Shown: positions 14,719 through 24,273 of the stretch, piece by piece
How the letters are laid out: each line of letters starts with the position of its first letter
How positions within the stretch are numbered: position 1 is the first letter of the stretch
Assembly (NCBI RefSeq): GCF_002159915.1
Contig: NZ_NFJP01000005.1
Location: forward strand, 106,891-170,890
DNA length: 64,000 bases
Origin: Gordonibacter sp. An230
GTDB lineage: Bacteria; Actinomycetota; Coriobacteriia; Coriobacteriales; Eggerthellaceae
Direction of reading: 5' to 3'
Translations under genes and position numbers: made by a program
The notes under the pieces: model-generated
Seen by the model: only the letters and a program-made list of their open reading frames with translations
Told to the model about the DNA's origin: nothing
The model's database searches: none

Positions 14719-17415
14719 ATGACACAGCCTACCATCAGCAGGCGCAGTTTCGTGAAGTCGGCGGCGGCGCTCGGCGCCGCGTGCGGCCTGGGCGTCGCCG
14801 TGAGCGACGACCTCGTGCACGTCGATGCGGCGCACGCCGATACGGGCGGCGACGTGAAGATCGTGAAGACGGCCTGCCGCGCCTGCATCGCAAGCTGCGC
14901 CGTGCTGGCCCATGTGAAGAACGGGCGCGTCATCAAGATCGAGGGCAATCCCGAAAGCCCCATGAGCCGAGGAGGCCTGTGCGCGAAGGGCATGGCCGGC
15001 ATCCAGGCGCTCTACCATCCCAACCGCAACAAGTACCCTATGCGGCGCGTGGGCGAGCGCGGCCAGAACCAGTGGGAGCGCATCACCTGGGACGAGGCCA
15101 TCACCGAGATCGCGACGAAGCTCATCGAGATCGACGAGAAGTACGGCTCCGAATGCGTGGCCGTGTCCACCGGCGGTGGCGGCAACCCGCACTTCAGCAA
15201 CGTGAAGCGCTTCGGCGAGGCCATCAACACGCCCAACGTGTGGGAGCCCGGCTGCGCGCAGTGCTACCTGCCGCGCATGGGCGCCTCGCAGCTGTCGAAC
15301 GGCATGGGCAAGCCCAACAACCTGTCCTTTGCCGACTCGAACGGCTGGGACTACTACTTCACCGATTCGCCGGTCGACTCCATCGTGCTGTGGGGCACCG
15401 ACCCGTCGAACAGCTCGGTGGCCACGGGCGGTCGCGCGCTGGCCGAGCTGCGTGCCCGCGAGAAGGGCCTCAAGACGGTGGTCATCGACCCGCGCATGAC
15501 GATGGACGCCGCCAAGGCCGACGTGTGGCTGCCCATCCGCCCCGGCACCGACGCGGCGCTGCTCATGGCGTGGACGAAGTGGATCATCGACAACGAGAAG
15601 TACGACAAGGACTTCTGCACCACCTGGACGAACATGCCCTACCTCGTGAACCCCGAGACGCGCCTCACGCTCAAGCCCACCGAGTGCGGCCTCGAGGGCA
15701 CCGAGAAAGACTACGTCGTCTGGGATCCCGTCGAGAACAAGCCCGTTGTGCTCGAGTACCCCATGAACGAGGGCATCGAGCCGCCTCTGTTCGGCAGCTA
15801 CGAGATCGACGGCAAACAGTATCCCACGGGCGGCCAGCTGCTCAAGGAGAGCGTCGAGGAGTTCACGCTGGCGAAGGCGGCCGAGATCTGCTGGCTCGAC
15901 GAGGGCCAGATCGAGAAGGCGCTGGAAATCTACACGACGGGCCAGTCCGGCATCATGCAAGGTGTTGCCATCGACCAGTACGAGCAGTCGCAGCAGTGCG
16001 CCCTCGGCGCCCTCAACCTCGAGTACCTCATGGGAAACGTGCAGAGGCCCGGCTCCATGCTGCAAAGTTTCAAGCTTTGCCCGGCGCGCGATCAGATCCC
16101 CAACACCCCTCGCTTCATGAAGAAGGAGAAGATCCTCAAGCGTTTGGGCGTGCAGGAGCACAAAGGCCTGCTCAGTTGGGATATGGCGTTCATCCCCGCG
16201 GTGTTCAAAGCCATGAAGGACGGTGATCCCTACCAGATCCACGCATGGATCGAGCGCTCGGGCAACAAGCATGTAATGCTGGGCAACGCCACCTGCCTCG
16301 ACGAGATCGTTCCCAACCTCGATTTCATCTGCCATGTGTTCATGTACCCAACAGCATTCAGCGTGCTGTGCGCCGACATGCTGCTGCCCTCCGCGGAGTG
16401 GCTTGAGACCAACCTGGTCATCCCGCAGCTCAACGCCGTCGTCATCCGCCAGGCGGTCACCCACCTGTTCGAGACGGTGGAGGAGGGCCTCATCTGGACG
16501 CAGATCGTGCAGAAGATGGCCGAGATGGGCAACGTGCACGCGCAGGAGGCCTTCACAGCCGAGGGCACGAACGGCATCCCCATGTACAAAAACGAGTACG
16601 AGAAGCAGAAGCTTCATCTGGACAAGTTGGATATGACATGGGAGGAAGCGGCCGAGAAGGGCGTGTTCGAGTGGTGCACCGAAGAGGAGTACCGCACGTA
16701 CTACGTGTACGAGAGCATCGACGAGGCCACCGGCAAGCCCAAGGGCTTCGGCACCCCGTCCAAGAAGTGCGAGGTGTACTGCGAGTCGAACACCATCCTG
16801 GGCCGCACGGGCTTCCCCTGGTCGCAGTGCTTCGAGGAGAAGGCCCTGGTCCTGGAGCCGGCGTCGAAGGACTACGAGCCCTTGTGCTACTACAAGGAGC
16901 CGGCGGAAAGCCCGCTCACGGATGACGAGTACCCCCTCGTGCTGACCGAAGGCCGCCTGCCGATGTACCACCACGGGACGCTGCGCAACATCCCGTACCT
17001 GCGCGAGATCTACCCCGTGCCCGAGATGTGGATCCATCCGGACGACGCGGAGAAATACGGCGTGGAAGACGGCCAGTGGTGCACCATCGCCAGCCGTCGC
17101 GGCGAGACGCACGGGAAGGCGCGCGTGACCACGGCCATCGCCAAGGGCGTCATCTACCAGGAGCGTTTCTGGGCGCCCGAGCTCTTGGACAGCGATCCCG
17201 AGCGCGCGTACAAGGTGATGAACATCAACGTGCTGACCAAGAACGACGAGCCGTACAACCCCGAGTACGGCACCTATACCCTGCGCGGCTTCCAGGTGAA
17301 GGTCACGCCTGACGCGGCCGCTCCGGAAGGCGTGTGGACCGAGCCCGAGCAGTTCGAGCCCTGGATGCCGCAGCCGAGCGATCCCACCGAGGAGGTGTTC
17401 GAATATGGCGCATAA
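14719..17415 (+). CDS. Tat-exported molybdopterin oxidoreductase, catalytic subunit, module 2
   Basis: An 898-residue DMSO-reductase-superfamily enzyme with a bis-MGD molybdenum cofactor and one 4Fe-4S cluster. The twin-arginine motif SRRSF is at residues 7-11. Cluster ligands are Cys53, Cys56, Cys60 and Cys88. The segment WEPGCAQCYLPRMG (Cys179, Cys182) lies where the metal-ligand region is expected. The C-terminal cofactor-binding domain starts near TEGRLPMYHHGTLRN. In Eggerthellaceae this superfamily includes catechol dehydroxylases as well as DMSO/TMAO-type reductases; the sequence alone does not settle the substrate. ATG follows AAGGAGGAGGG. The stop overlaps the next gene by 11 bp. Confidence 0.9.
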   Translation: MTQPTISRRSFVKSAAALGAACGLGVAVSDDLVHVDAAHADTGGDVKIVKTACRACIASCAVLAHVKNGRVIKIEGNPESPMSRGGLCAKGMAGIQALYHPNRNKYPMRRVGERGQNQWERITWDEAITEIATKLIEIDEKYGSECVAVSTGGGGNPHFSNVKRFGEAINTPNVWEPGCAQCYLPRMGASQLSNGMGKPNNLSFADSNGWDYYFTDSPVDSIVLWGTDPSNSSVATGGRALAELRAREKGLKTVVIDPRMTMDAAKADVWLPIRPGTDAALLMAWTKWIIDNEKYDKDFCTTWTNMPYLVNPETRLTLKPTECGLEGTEKDYVVWDPVENKPVVLEYPMNEGIEPPLFGSYEIDGKQYPTGGQLLKESVEEFTLAKAAEICWLDEGQIEKALEIYTTGQSGIMQGVAIDQYEQSQQCALGALNLEYLMGNVQRPGSMLQSFKLCPARDQIPNTPRFMKKEKILKRLGVQEHKGLLSWDMAFIPAVFKAMKDGDPYQIHAWIERSGNKHVMLGNATCLDEIVPNLDFICHVFMYPTAFSVLCADMLLPSAEWLETNLVIPQLNAVVIRQAVTHLFETVEEGLIWTQIVQKMAEMGNVHAQEAFTAEGTNGIPMYKNEYEKQKLHLDKLDMTWEEAAEKGVFEWCTEEEYRTYYVYESIDEATGKPKGFGTPSKKCEVYCESNTILGRTGFPWSQCFEEKALVLEPASKDYEPLCYYKEPAESPLTDDEYPLVLTEGRLPMYHHGTLRNIPYLREIYPVPEMWIHPDDAEKYGVEDGQWCTIASRRGETHGKARVTTAIAKGVIYQERFWAPELLDSDPERAYKVMNINVLTKNDEPYNPEYGTYTLRGFQVKVTPDAAAPEGVWTEPEQFEPWMPQPSDPTEEVFEYGA

Positions 17416-17989
17416 CTGCATCGTCGTGAACCTCGACCGTTGCACGGGCTGCTATTCCTGCGAGATCACGTGCAAGATGGAAAACGACGTCGCCTTGGGC
17501 GAGTATTGGAACAAGATGCTGCAGCGAGGGCCCTTCGGCGAGTACCCGAACATGGTTCGCTATCCGCTGCCCACCATGTGCCAGCAGTGCGCCGATGCGC
17601 CGTGCGTGCACGTGTGCCCGACGGGCGCGAGCTACCGCGACGGCAACAACGTGGTGCTTATCGACCGCGAGAAGTGCATCGGCTGCAAGTACTGCATGAT
17701 GGCCTGCCCCTACGGCGTGCGCGACTGGAACAAGGCGTCTCAGACGGTGGAGAAGTGCACGTTGTGCGGCCATCTGACCGCGAACGGCGAGCTTCCCGCC
17801 TGCGTGAAAAGCTGCAGCGCCGGCGCCCGCTTCTACGGCGACCTCGACGATCCGAACTCGGATGTGTCCCAGGAGCTTGCGAAGTACGACGAGGCGGACA
17901 TCCACGAGCTTCCGAACGTGGGCAACAACCCCTGCACGAAGTACATCATGACCAGCATGCACGGCGAGTGGATGGAAGGGGTTGAGTAG
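17405..17989 (+). CDS. 4Fe-4S electron-transfer subunit (DmsB-like), module 2
   Basis: A 194-residue ferredoxin-type subunit carrying electrons between the membrane anchor and the catalytic subunit. Four cysteine groups for four clusters are visible: CTGCYSCEITC (Cys13 onward), CQQCADAPCVHVCP, CIGCKYCMMACP and CTLCGHLTANGELPACVKSC. It has no signal peptide and would be exported with the Tat-tagged catalytic subunit. It begins inside the end of the previous gene, indicating translational coupling. Confidence 0.93.
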   Translation: MAHNCIVVNLDRCTGCYSCEITCKMENDVALGEYWNKMLQRGPFGEYPNMVRYPLPTMCQQCADAPCVHVCPTGASYRDGNNVVLIDREKCIGCKYCMMACPYGVRDWNKASQTVEKCTLCGHLTANGELPACVKSCSAGARFYGDLDDPNSDVSQELAKYDEADIHELPNVGNNPCTKYIMTSMHGEWMEGVE

Positions 17990-17990
17990 C

Positions 17991-18800
17991 ATGGAGATCC
18001 AATGGTCCCTCGTTCTGTTCACGGCTGTCGCCGGCTGCGGAACCTGGGCGTCGGTGGGTGTTGCGGTGGACGAGCTGCGTGGCCTGACCGAGCGCACGAA
18101 TCGTTTGGCATCGGCGGTGGCTTTGGTGCTGGCCGTGGTTGGCGGCATCGCGTCGGTGACGCACTTGTCGCATCCCGACCGCATCATGGCGGTGCTCGGA
18201 CATCCCACTCCGGGTATCTTCCTTGAAGCACTCCTCATCGGCTTGTTCATTTTGGCAGAGGTCGTGTATCTGATCCTGCTCGCCCGCGGCGTTTCGGCGG
18301 GCGTGCGCAAGGCCGTGGCGGTGGCGGCCGCCGTCATCGGCGTCGTGTTCAGCTTCGCGAGCGGTTACTCCTACATGATGGAGGCTCGTCCCACGTGGAA
18401 CACCATCGCGTTGCCGTTTGGCTACCTGGGATTCGCTGCGGCGAGCGGTTTGGCGCTGTACCTGCTGCTGGCCGCTCTGAAGAAAGAGCGCGACGAGGCC
18501 CTTAAGCTGGCCGGCATCGAAACGGTTGTCGGCGGCGTGCTTGCAATCGCATCGGGTTTGGCCTTCGGGTTCGCGTCTGGCGCGGCTATGGGCGATTCCG
18601 CAGCCGTGTTCTGGGTTTCGCTTGCATGCGGCGGTGTGGTGCCTGCGGTGTGCGGGTGGCTTGCTTGCAGCAAGCCGGCATCGACGCTCGCGCTTGGGGT
18701 TGTTGCGTTTGCGGGCGGCATCGCCGGCTCGGTCGCTTTCCGCGCCGTCATGTGGATGGTGGGCACGGCGGTGGCCAACTATTTCGGAATCGCGCTGTAG
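17991..18800 (+). CDS. DmsC-like membrane anchor, module 2
   Basis: A 269-residue membrane protein with about eight helices and the general layout of DmsC, which anchors the reductase and oxidises menaquinol. It starts at ATG 17991, one base after the previous stop codon; GGAAGGGG precedes it. Family assignment rests on size, topology and operon position more than on a unique motif. Confidence 0.8.
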   Translation: MEIQWSLVLFTAVAGCGTWASVGVAVDELRGLTERTNRLASAVALVLAVVGGIASVTHLSHPDRIMAVLGHPTPGIFLEALLIGLFILAEVVYLILLARGVSAGVRKAVAVAAAVIGVVFSFASGYSYMMEARPTWNTIALPFGYLGFAAASGLALYLLLAALKKERDEALKLAGIETVVGGVLAIASGLAFGFASGAAMGDSAAVFWVSLACGGVVPAVCGWLACSKPASTLALGVVAFAGGIAGSVAFRAVMWMVGTAVANYFGIAL

Positions 18801-18995
18801 CGACGCTTGCAAGGTGGGGGCTGTGCGCTACGTGGGCGGCAGCCTCCACCTGCCGTGGTTGGTCGCGCGGCCAGGCCGCAAGCGCCTTTCTCTCCAGGCG
18901 CAGGGCTTAGCCGAACGATCGAGGCAAGGGCAAGCAGGATCACGACGAATCTAAGAGGTTGAGAGGCTGAGAGGACGAGAGGCGAGGAGGACGGC

Positions 18996-19664
18996 ATGGG
19001 GCTGCACGAGCGCGAAGAGCTGGTCGCGATGAACACCGCTCGCAAGGGCTTTTACGAGTTTTTGGCAAGCGTGTACAAAGTGGAGTTGACCGAAGAGCAG
19101 ATCGAGTCGTTGGCGAAGTGCGATCTTCCTGCGGACGACGAATTCGTGGGTGCGGGGTACTCTGCAGTGAAGGAATACCTGCGTCATCGCGATTCCGGCA
19201 CACGTCAGGAGCTTGCGGTGGATTACGCGCGCGTGTTTTTGGGCGCGGGCATGTACGAGCAGATTACCGCGCCGCCGTACGAGTCGGTGTACACAAGCCC
19301 CGAGCATTTGCTCATGCAGGAAGCGCGCGACGAGGTGGTGGCCTGCTACCTGAGCGAAGGGCTGGGTTTGCCGGCCGAGAACACCATGCCCGAGGACCAT
19401 CTGTCCTTCGAGCTTCAGTTCATGGCCAAGCTTATCGAGCGTGCTCAGGCGGCGCTCGAGGCCGGAGACGATGCGCGCTACGCCGCGCTGTGCGAGAAAC
19501 AGCGCCTGTTCTTTGACGAGCATCTGGCCGGATGGGTGCCGCGCTTGTGCGCCGATGTCCGCGCGTATGCGCGCACGGCGTTTTATCGCGGCATCGCCGA
19601 TATCACCGAAGGATTCCTCGCATTGGAGGATCAGGTGATCGAGCCGGTCGGCAAAGCGGCATAA
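18996..19664 (+). CDS. TorD/DmsD-family chaperone, module 2
   Basis: A 222-residue all-helical cytoplasmic chaperone predicted to bind the Tat signal of the molybdoenzyme and hold it until cofactor is inserted. The signature PEDHLSFELQFMAKL lies near residue 130. ATG 18996 has GCGAGGAGGACGG upstream. A 195-bp gap separates it from the anchor gene; I see no terminator in that gap, so it is probably in the same operon. Confidence 0.87.
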   Translation: MGLHEREELVAMNTARKGFYEFLASVYKVELTEEQIESLAKCDLPADDEFVGAGYSAVKEYLRHRDSGTRQELAVDYARVFLGAGMYEQITAPPYESVYTSPEHLLMQEARDEVVACYLSEGLGLPAENTMPEDHLSFELQFMAKLIERAQAALEAGDDARYAALCEKQRLFFDEHLAGWVPRLCADVRAYARTAFYRGIADITEGFLALEDQVIEPVGKAA

Positions 19665-19683
19665 GCGGCGAACGGAGGAAGCC

Positions 19684-20322
19684 GTGGTCGAGTACACGCG
19701 TCGCGCGTTCATGGGGTTCTGCGGTGCCGCTGCGGCGTTCGCGGGATTCGGCGGGGTGGTAAAAGCCTTTGACGGCGCGTCTGAAACCGATCTTCTGCGC
19801 CCGCCGGGAGCGCAGGACGAGCTGCGCCTTCTGGCGTCGTGCGTGAAGTGCGACCGTTGTCGCAGCGTGTGCCATACGGGCGTTATCGGGGTGGCCGAGG
19901 TGGGAGATGGCGTGGTGCGCGCCCGTACGCCCAAGCTGAACTTTCATCGGGGGAGCTGCGACTTCTGCGGAGACTGCCTGCGCGTGTGCCCGACGGGGGC
20001 GATCGGGAATTTCGATCCGGATGTGGACAAAGTGGGCGTGGCGGTGGTGCAGAAGGATCGCTGCCTTGCTTACTATCAGGGCTGCGTCGAGTGCGAGCGA
20101 GCGTGCCCCTTCGAGGCCGTCGAACTGGACGATGCCGGCCATCCGGTGGTGAATGCCGAGCGCTGCAACGGGTGCGGCGTCTGCGAGGAGATATGCCCCG
20201 CGCTCGTATACCGCAGCTTTGCCGGTGGTGCGCGACGCGGAATCGTGGTGGTCAGCCCGAGCCGGTTCGCGGCGCTCGGCACGACCGTCGTCGAGAACGA
20301 GAGCGAGATGAATGCCTCATGA
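19684..20322 (+). CDS. NapG-like 4Fe-4S ferredoxin protein, module 2
   Basis: A 212-residue polyferredoxin with a twin-arginine-like start (TRRAFMGFCGAAAAF). Cysteine groups CVKCDRCRSVCH, CDFCGDCLRVCP, the pair around YYQGCVECERACP, and CNGCGVCEEICP indicate about four 4Fe-4S clusters. NapG works with NapH to pass electrons from quinol to periplasmic reductases. GTG 19684 follows AACGGAGGAAGCC. The stop overlaps the next start (ATGA). Confidence 0.85.
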   Translation: MVEYTRRAFMGFCGAAAAFAGFGGVVKAFDGASETDLLRPPGAQDELRLLASCVKCDRCRSVCHTGVIGVAEVGDGVVRARTPKLNFHRGSCDFCGDCLRVCPTGAIGNFDPDVDKVGVAVVQKDRCLAYYQGCVECERACPFEAVELDDAGHPVVNAERCNGCGVCEEICPALVYRSFAGGARRGIVVVSPSRFAALGTTVVENESEMNAS

Positions 20323-21242
20323 AGCGCGACGCGAAGCTGCTGCGCACGCTGTCCGCTTTGGCGGTGGTGGCGCTTGTGTGTTTGGGCTTGGCCTTCCATG
20401 CCGGAACGGGCACTCCTTCGGCCTGGGGCATCTACGACATCGCGGCGATCTGCCCGATCGGTGCGGTGGAGGTGGCTCTTGCCGCTAAAACCGTGGTGCC
20501 GCCGATGCTCATTGCGTTTGCCATCGGCGTGGTGCTTGTGCTGGTGTTTGGGCGCGCGTTCTGTGCCTGGGGGTGCCCAGTGCCGCTTCTGCGGCGCATC
20601 TTCGGATCCGGTTCGCCTCGGGAAGCGGCCAAAGACGGTGCGGGCAAGCGCAAGAGGCTTTTCCGATCTTCCAAACTCGATGCGCTCGACATCCCCAACT
20701 CCAAGCGAGGCGGGGCGGGAGATTCGCGCAATTGGGTGCTGGGAGGCGCGCTTTTGTCCACAGCCGTGTTCGGGTTCCCGGTGTTTTGCCTGATATGTCC
20801 GGTGGGTTTGACGTTTGCCACCATCGTGGCGTTGTGGCGCCTCTTCCAGTTCAACGAAGTGGCTCTTTCGCTGGTGGTGTTTCCGGCCGTTCTTGTGTTA
20901 GAGTTGGCGGTGCTGCGAAAATGGTGCAGCCAGTTTTGCCCGCTCGGTGCGCTGCTGTCGCTGCTGTCGCGGCTGAACCGGACGTTTCGTCCGGCAACCG
21001 ACGAAGGAGCGTGCCTGCGCTCGTCGAAGGGCGAGCCGTGCCATCGGTGCGCCGAGGCGTGTCCCGAGGGCATCGATCTTCACGATCCGGCCGCATCGGC
21101 ACCGCTCAACGAGTGCACGAAGTGCCGCGCATGCGCCGACGCCTGCCCGATGCACGCCATCACCTTTCCCTTCTTGCCGAAGTCGACAAAGGAGAAGGGA
21201 GCTTCGCCGGAGGCGAAAGAGAAGGATCGGATGCTACAATAA
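20319..21242 (+). CDS. NapH-like membrane ferredoxin protein, module 2
   Basis: A 307-residue protein with four or five membrane helices and the NapH-type CxxxCP motifs CAWGCPVPLL and CSQFCPLGALL. Two C-terminal ferredoxin-like cysteine groups follow (CHRCAEACPEG, CTKCRACADACPMHA). NapH oxidises quinol and passes electrons to NapG. The start ATG overlaps the previous stop by 4 bp. Together with the DmsC-like anchor this gives the operon two potential quinol entry points. Confidence 0.85.
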   Translation: MKRDAKLLRTLSALAVVALVCLGLAFHAGTGTPSAWGIYDIAAICPIGAVEVALAAKTVVPPMLIAFAIGVVLVLVFGRAFCAWGCPVPLLRRIFGSGSPREAAKDGAGKRKRLFRSSKLDALDIPNSKRGGAGDSRNWVLGGALLSTAVFGFPVFCLICPVGLTFATIVALWRLFQFNEVALSLVVFPAVLVLELAVLRKWCSQFCPLGALLSLLSRLNRTFRPATDEGACLRSSKGEPCHRCAEACPEGIDLHDPAASAPLNECTKCRACADACPMHAITFPFLPKSTKEKGASPEAKEKDRMLQ

Positions 21243-21299
21243 ATCGACGCGAAACGGGGTGCGCGCTGCGGTCGGGTTTTGCGAAGGGGGAAGAACGCT

Positions 21300-22865
21300 G
21301 TGGGGGCAGACAAGGCGAGCGGAAGGCGGGACGGTCGTGCGCGCTTCTCGGCGACGCGCTTGTGGGAAGATTTGGACGAGCAGTGGCCGAGCCTCAAATT
21401 TCTGGGTTTCGGTGCCTATTATGCCTGGATATTTCTTTGTTATAACAGCGATGTGCTGTTTGGCTGGGCGGGTAGCGCGGTGGGAAGCAATGCCATGCTC
21501 GCCATGTATCTGGCTTCCACGGCGGCGCTCGGCGTCGTGCTTATTGCGGCCGGTGTCTTCCACAACGTGGCTACCCGCATCGTGGAATCGCGGTCGGCGG
21601 TGCTTTCGATGGCGGGCGTTGCCGCTGTCGCTACGCTGACGGCCGCTTGGTCGTCGCCTTCCGGTTCGCAGGATGCGCTGTTTATGGTCAGTTGTGCGCT
21701 GACGGGCGTTGGCACGGCGTTCGTTGCTTTGCGTTTGGGATCGGTGTACAGCACGGTAGGTGCGCGTCAGGCGCTCATGTACACCGCTGGCTCGTTCATC
21801 TTCGCAGGCATGCTGTTTTTCGTATGCATCGGGCTCCCTCATCCGGTGGGGTTGTTGGCGACTGCGATGCTTCCTCTTGTTGCGACCGCGTTCACCATGG
21901 CGGCGACTCGCGGGCCGGTTGCGCCCTCCGAGGACATTGTCCCCATGTGCGAATTGCCCCGCGGTTATTTCGTTCGGCTTGCGGTTTCGGTGGCGGTGTT
22001 CTCGGTCATCGCGGGCGTCACCAAGGGGTTCATGGCGCTGCAGCAGCCGCTTTCGACGGTTACTGATCAAGGCGTCATTATCGTGTTCGCCACGGCTTGC
22101 ACCGCGGTGCTGTTGTTTGTGCTGGTGGGATTGTTGGTGCGAGAGTTCGACACGAGCCAGCTGTACTACCCTATCATCATCCTCGCATGCTTGGGCAACC
22201 TTGCAGTGCCGCTGTTCGGAGGGTTCGGCGTTATCCAGGGAGAGCTGGCGAGCATCGCATACAATCTGTTCATCTTGATGGTGTGGTGCCTGCTTGCCAA
22301 TGTGGCGAACCGCACCGACCTTGCGTATGCAAGCGTGTTCGGCTGGGGCCGTGGAGCATCTGCGGCGGGCACCACCATCGGCTGGTTCGCAGGTTCGTCG
22401 CTTGCCCCCTTGTTGCTCGAGAATCCCAGCAACATGGTGGCGTTCGCCATGGGCATGGTGTTTGTGCTGCTGGTGGTGTCGATGGTGGTGCTCAACGAGC
22501 GCACCATCGGCCAAGCGCTGAAAAAGACGCGCAACTCCCAAGCCAACCAGGCCGCTTGCGATCCCTCTTCGGGTGAACGGAGCGACGGCGGGGCGGGCGG
22601 TTTTCCCCGCGAAGGCGCTTGGACGAAGAGTTGCAATGCGCTAGCCGAGCAAGCGGGCCTGTCTTTGCGCGAACGCGACGTGCTGTTCTTGCTGGCAAAG
22701 GGCTACACGATCGAGCACATTGCCGGCGAGCTGGGCATCTCCTTCAACACCGCGAAGAGTCATATTCGCAATGTCTATGCGAAAGCGGGCGTGCATTCCA
22801 AGCAGGAGCTGCAAAGCCTCATCGAACAACGCAAAGGCGCACTGCAAGCGGGGGCCTTTCGTTAG
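21300..22865 (+). CDS. Membrane LuxR-family regulator, module 2
   Basis: A 521-residue protein with about 12 hydrophobic segments and a C-terminal LuxR helix-turn-helix (LSLRERDVLFLLAKGYT then SFNTAKSHIRNVYAKAGVHS). Unlike the other four regulators it lies downstream of, and in the same direction as, its presumed target operon, 57 bp after the NapH-like gene. GTG 21300 follows AAGGGGGAAG; a TTG at 21279 is the alternative. Its last 30 residues are nearly identical to the remnant at 11412-11503. Confidence 0.9.
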   Translation: MGADKASGRRDGRARFSATRLWEDLDEQWPSLKFLGFGAYYAWIFLCYNSDVLFGWAGSAVGSNAMLAMYLASTAALGVVLIAAGVFHNVATRIVESRSAVLSMAGVAAVATLTAAWSSPSGSQDALFMVSCALTGVGTAFVALRLGSVYSTVGARQALMYTAGSFIFAGMLFFVCIGLPHPVGLLATAMLPLVATAFTMAATRGPVAPSEDIVPMCELPRGYFVRLAVSVAVFSVIAGVTKGFMALQQPLSTVTDQGVIIVFATACTAVLLFVLVGLLVREFDTSQLYYPIIILACLGNLAVPLFGGFGVIQGELASIAYNLFILMVWCLLANVANRTDLAYASVFGWGRGASAAGTTIGWFAGSSLAPLLLENPSNMVAFAMGMVFVLLVVSMVVLNERTIGQALKKTRNSQANQAACDPSSGERSDGGAGGFPREGAWTKSCNALAEQAGLSLRERDVLFLLAKGYTIEHIAGELGISFNTAKSHIRNVYAKAGVHSKQELQSLIEQRKGALQAGAFR

Positions 22866-23005
22866 CGCGCATTCATGCGCTCAATCTGCGAAGATGCGGA
22901 GATTGGCCCTGTGCGTGCGGGACCGCTGCGGATACAATAGGGGCAGGAGAGCGGGGCGACGGCTGCGGGGTGCGGCGGCCCCGGGGTGACGTAAGGAGCG
23001 CGCGC

Positions 23006-23971
23006 ATGACGGAAGTGCAGAAGAGCATGGCCCTGTTCTCGGGGTCGGTCAATCCCGAGCTTGCCGACGAGATCGCCAAGGAGCTGGGCGTTTCTCTGGG
23101 CAACGTGAAACTGGAGAAGTTCGCGAACGGCGAGATATACGCGCGCTACCAGGAGAGCGTGCGCGGTGCCGACGTGTTCCTCATCCAGTCGGTGTGCGCG
23201 GGCGAAGGCTACGACGTGAACGACGCGCTCATGGAGCTGCTCATCATGGCCGACGCGGCGAAGCGCGCCTCGGCACGCTCCGTGTCCGCCGTGGTCGCCC
23301 ATTACGGCTACGCGCGCCAGGACCGCAAGGCGGCTCCGCGCGAGCCGATCACTGCGAAGCTCGTGGCCGATCTTCTGGCCGCGGCGGGCGTGGACAACGT
23401 CATCACCATCGATCTGCACCAGGATGCCATCCAGGGCTTCTTCGATCAGCCGGTGAACCACATGACGGCCATGCCCATCTTCGTGGACTACTTCAAGAGC
23501 AAGGGGCTCGACCACGACCGCCTGTGCGTGGTGTCGCCCGACGTGGGCCGCGCGAAAGCCGCGAAGAAGTTCTCCACGATGCTGGACTGCGACATCGCGA
23601 TCATGCACAAGGATCGCCCGAAGCACAACCAAGCCGAGATCACCGCGCTCATCGGCGACGTGACCGACAAGATCTGCATCCTCAACGACGACATGATCGA
23701 CACCGCGGGCTCGCTCGTGGCCGCCGCCGCCACGCTCAAGGCGAAGGGCGCGGCGCAGGTGTACGCGTGCGCCACGCACGGCCTGTTCAGCGGCCCGGCG
23801 TACGATCGCATCGAGAACTCGTGCATCGAGGAGGTCGTGGTGACGAATGCCGTGCCCGTGCCGCTTGCACGCCAGACCGGCAAGGTGAAGGTGCTCTCCG
23901 TGGCACCGCTGTTCGCGAAGACCATCAGCAACGTGTACAACAACGGCTCCGTTGCGTCGCTGTTCGAGTAG
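23006..23971 (+). CDS. prs: Ribose-phosphate pyrophosphokinase
   Basis: A 321-residue cytoplasmic enzyme that transfers pyrophosphate from ATP to ribose-5-phosphate, giving PRPP for nucleotide, histidine and tryptophan synthesis. Typical features are FANGEIYARYQESVRG, the flexible-loop YARQDRKAAPREPI and the PRPP-binding segment CILNDDMIDTAGS (the family usually reads VDDMIDTAGT). Normal length. ATG 23006 follows TAAGGAGCG. pth comes next on the same strand after 302 bp. Confidence 0.95.
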   Translation: MTEVQKSMALFSGSVNPELADEIAKELGVSLGNVKLEKFANGEIYARYQESVRGADVFLIQSVCAGEGYDVNDALMELLIMADAAKRASARSVSAVVAHYGYARQDRKAAPREPITAKLVADLLAAAGVDNVITIDLHQDAIQGFFDQPVNHMTAMPIFVDYFKSKGLDHDRLCVVSPDVGRAKAAKKFSTMLDCDIAIMHKDRPKHNQAEITALIGDVTDKICILNDDMIDTAGSLVAAAATLKAKGAAQVYACATHGLFSGPAYDRIENSCIEEVVVTNAVPVPLARQTGKVKVLSVAPLFAKTISNVYNNGSVASLFE

Positions 23972-24273
23972 CTCCGTCGCTTTGCCGACCGCCATGACGA
24001 GGCCGACGCTGCGGCCCACCTCGGCATCCGGGCTTGCCGCGATCTCAAAGGCTCGCGCGTCGAAGCGCGTTTCGCCTTCGCGATTCCGCCAATGTCGGGT
24101 ATCGCGGTCGGTTCCGCTGGCTTACTGCGTCGAGGGAGGCGCTTGTTTCGCGTCGGGGGCGCGAGGGGCGTCTTGAAGGGCTCTTCGGCCAAGCTTGGGC
24201 GGATGCTGTGCACCCCTCGGATGCATTCGGGTGACTTTATCGAGTCGTACGAGTATTTGAAAGAAGCACGCCA
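23972..24273 (+). other. Intergenic region between prs and pth, no gene seen
   Basis: About 300 bp without a supported gene. The end of the region (GACTTTATCGAGTCGTACGAG) is less GC-rich and probably carries the pth promoter. No clear terminator was found. Confidence 0.4.

Noticed and set aside
14719..17415. Naming the module 2 enzyme a specific catechol dehydroxylase or DMSO reductase
   Set aside because: Superfamily motifs are clear, but the residues that would separate dehydroxylases from sulfoxide or N-oxide reductases cannot be judged without alignment.
13834..17445. Minus-strand open frame of about 1200 codons opposite the module 2 molybdoenzyme
   Set aside because: It is a high-GC mirror frame. 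The plus strand has a complete Tat-tagged molybdoenzyme and ferredoxin with correct motifs and ribosome-binding sites; the minus frame has no recognisable domain.
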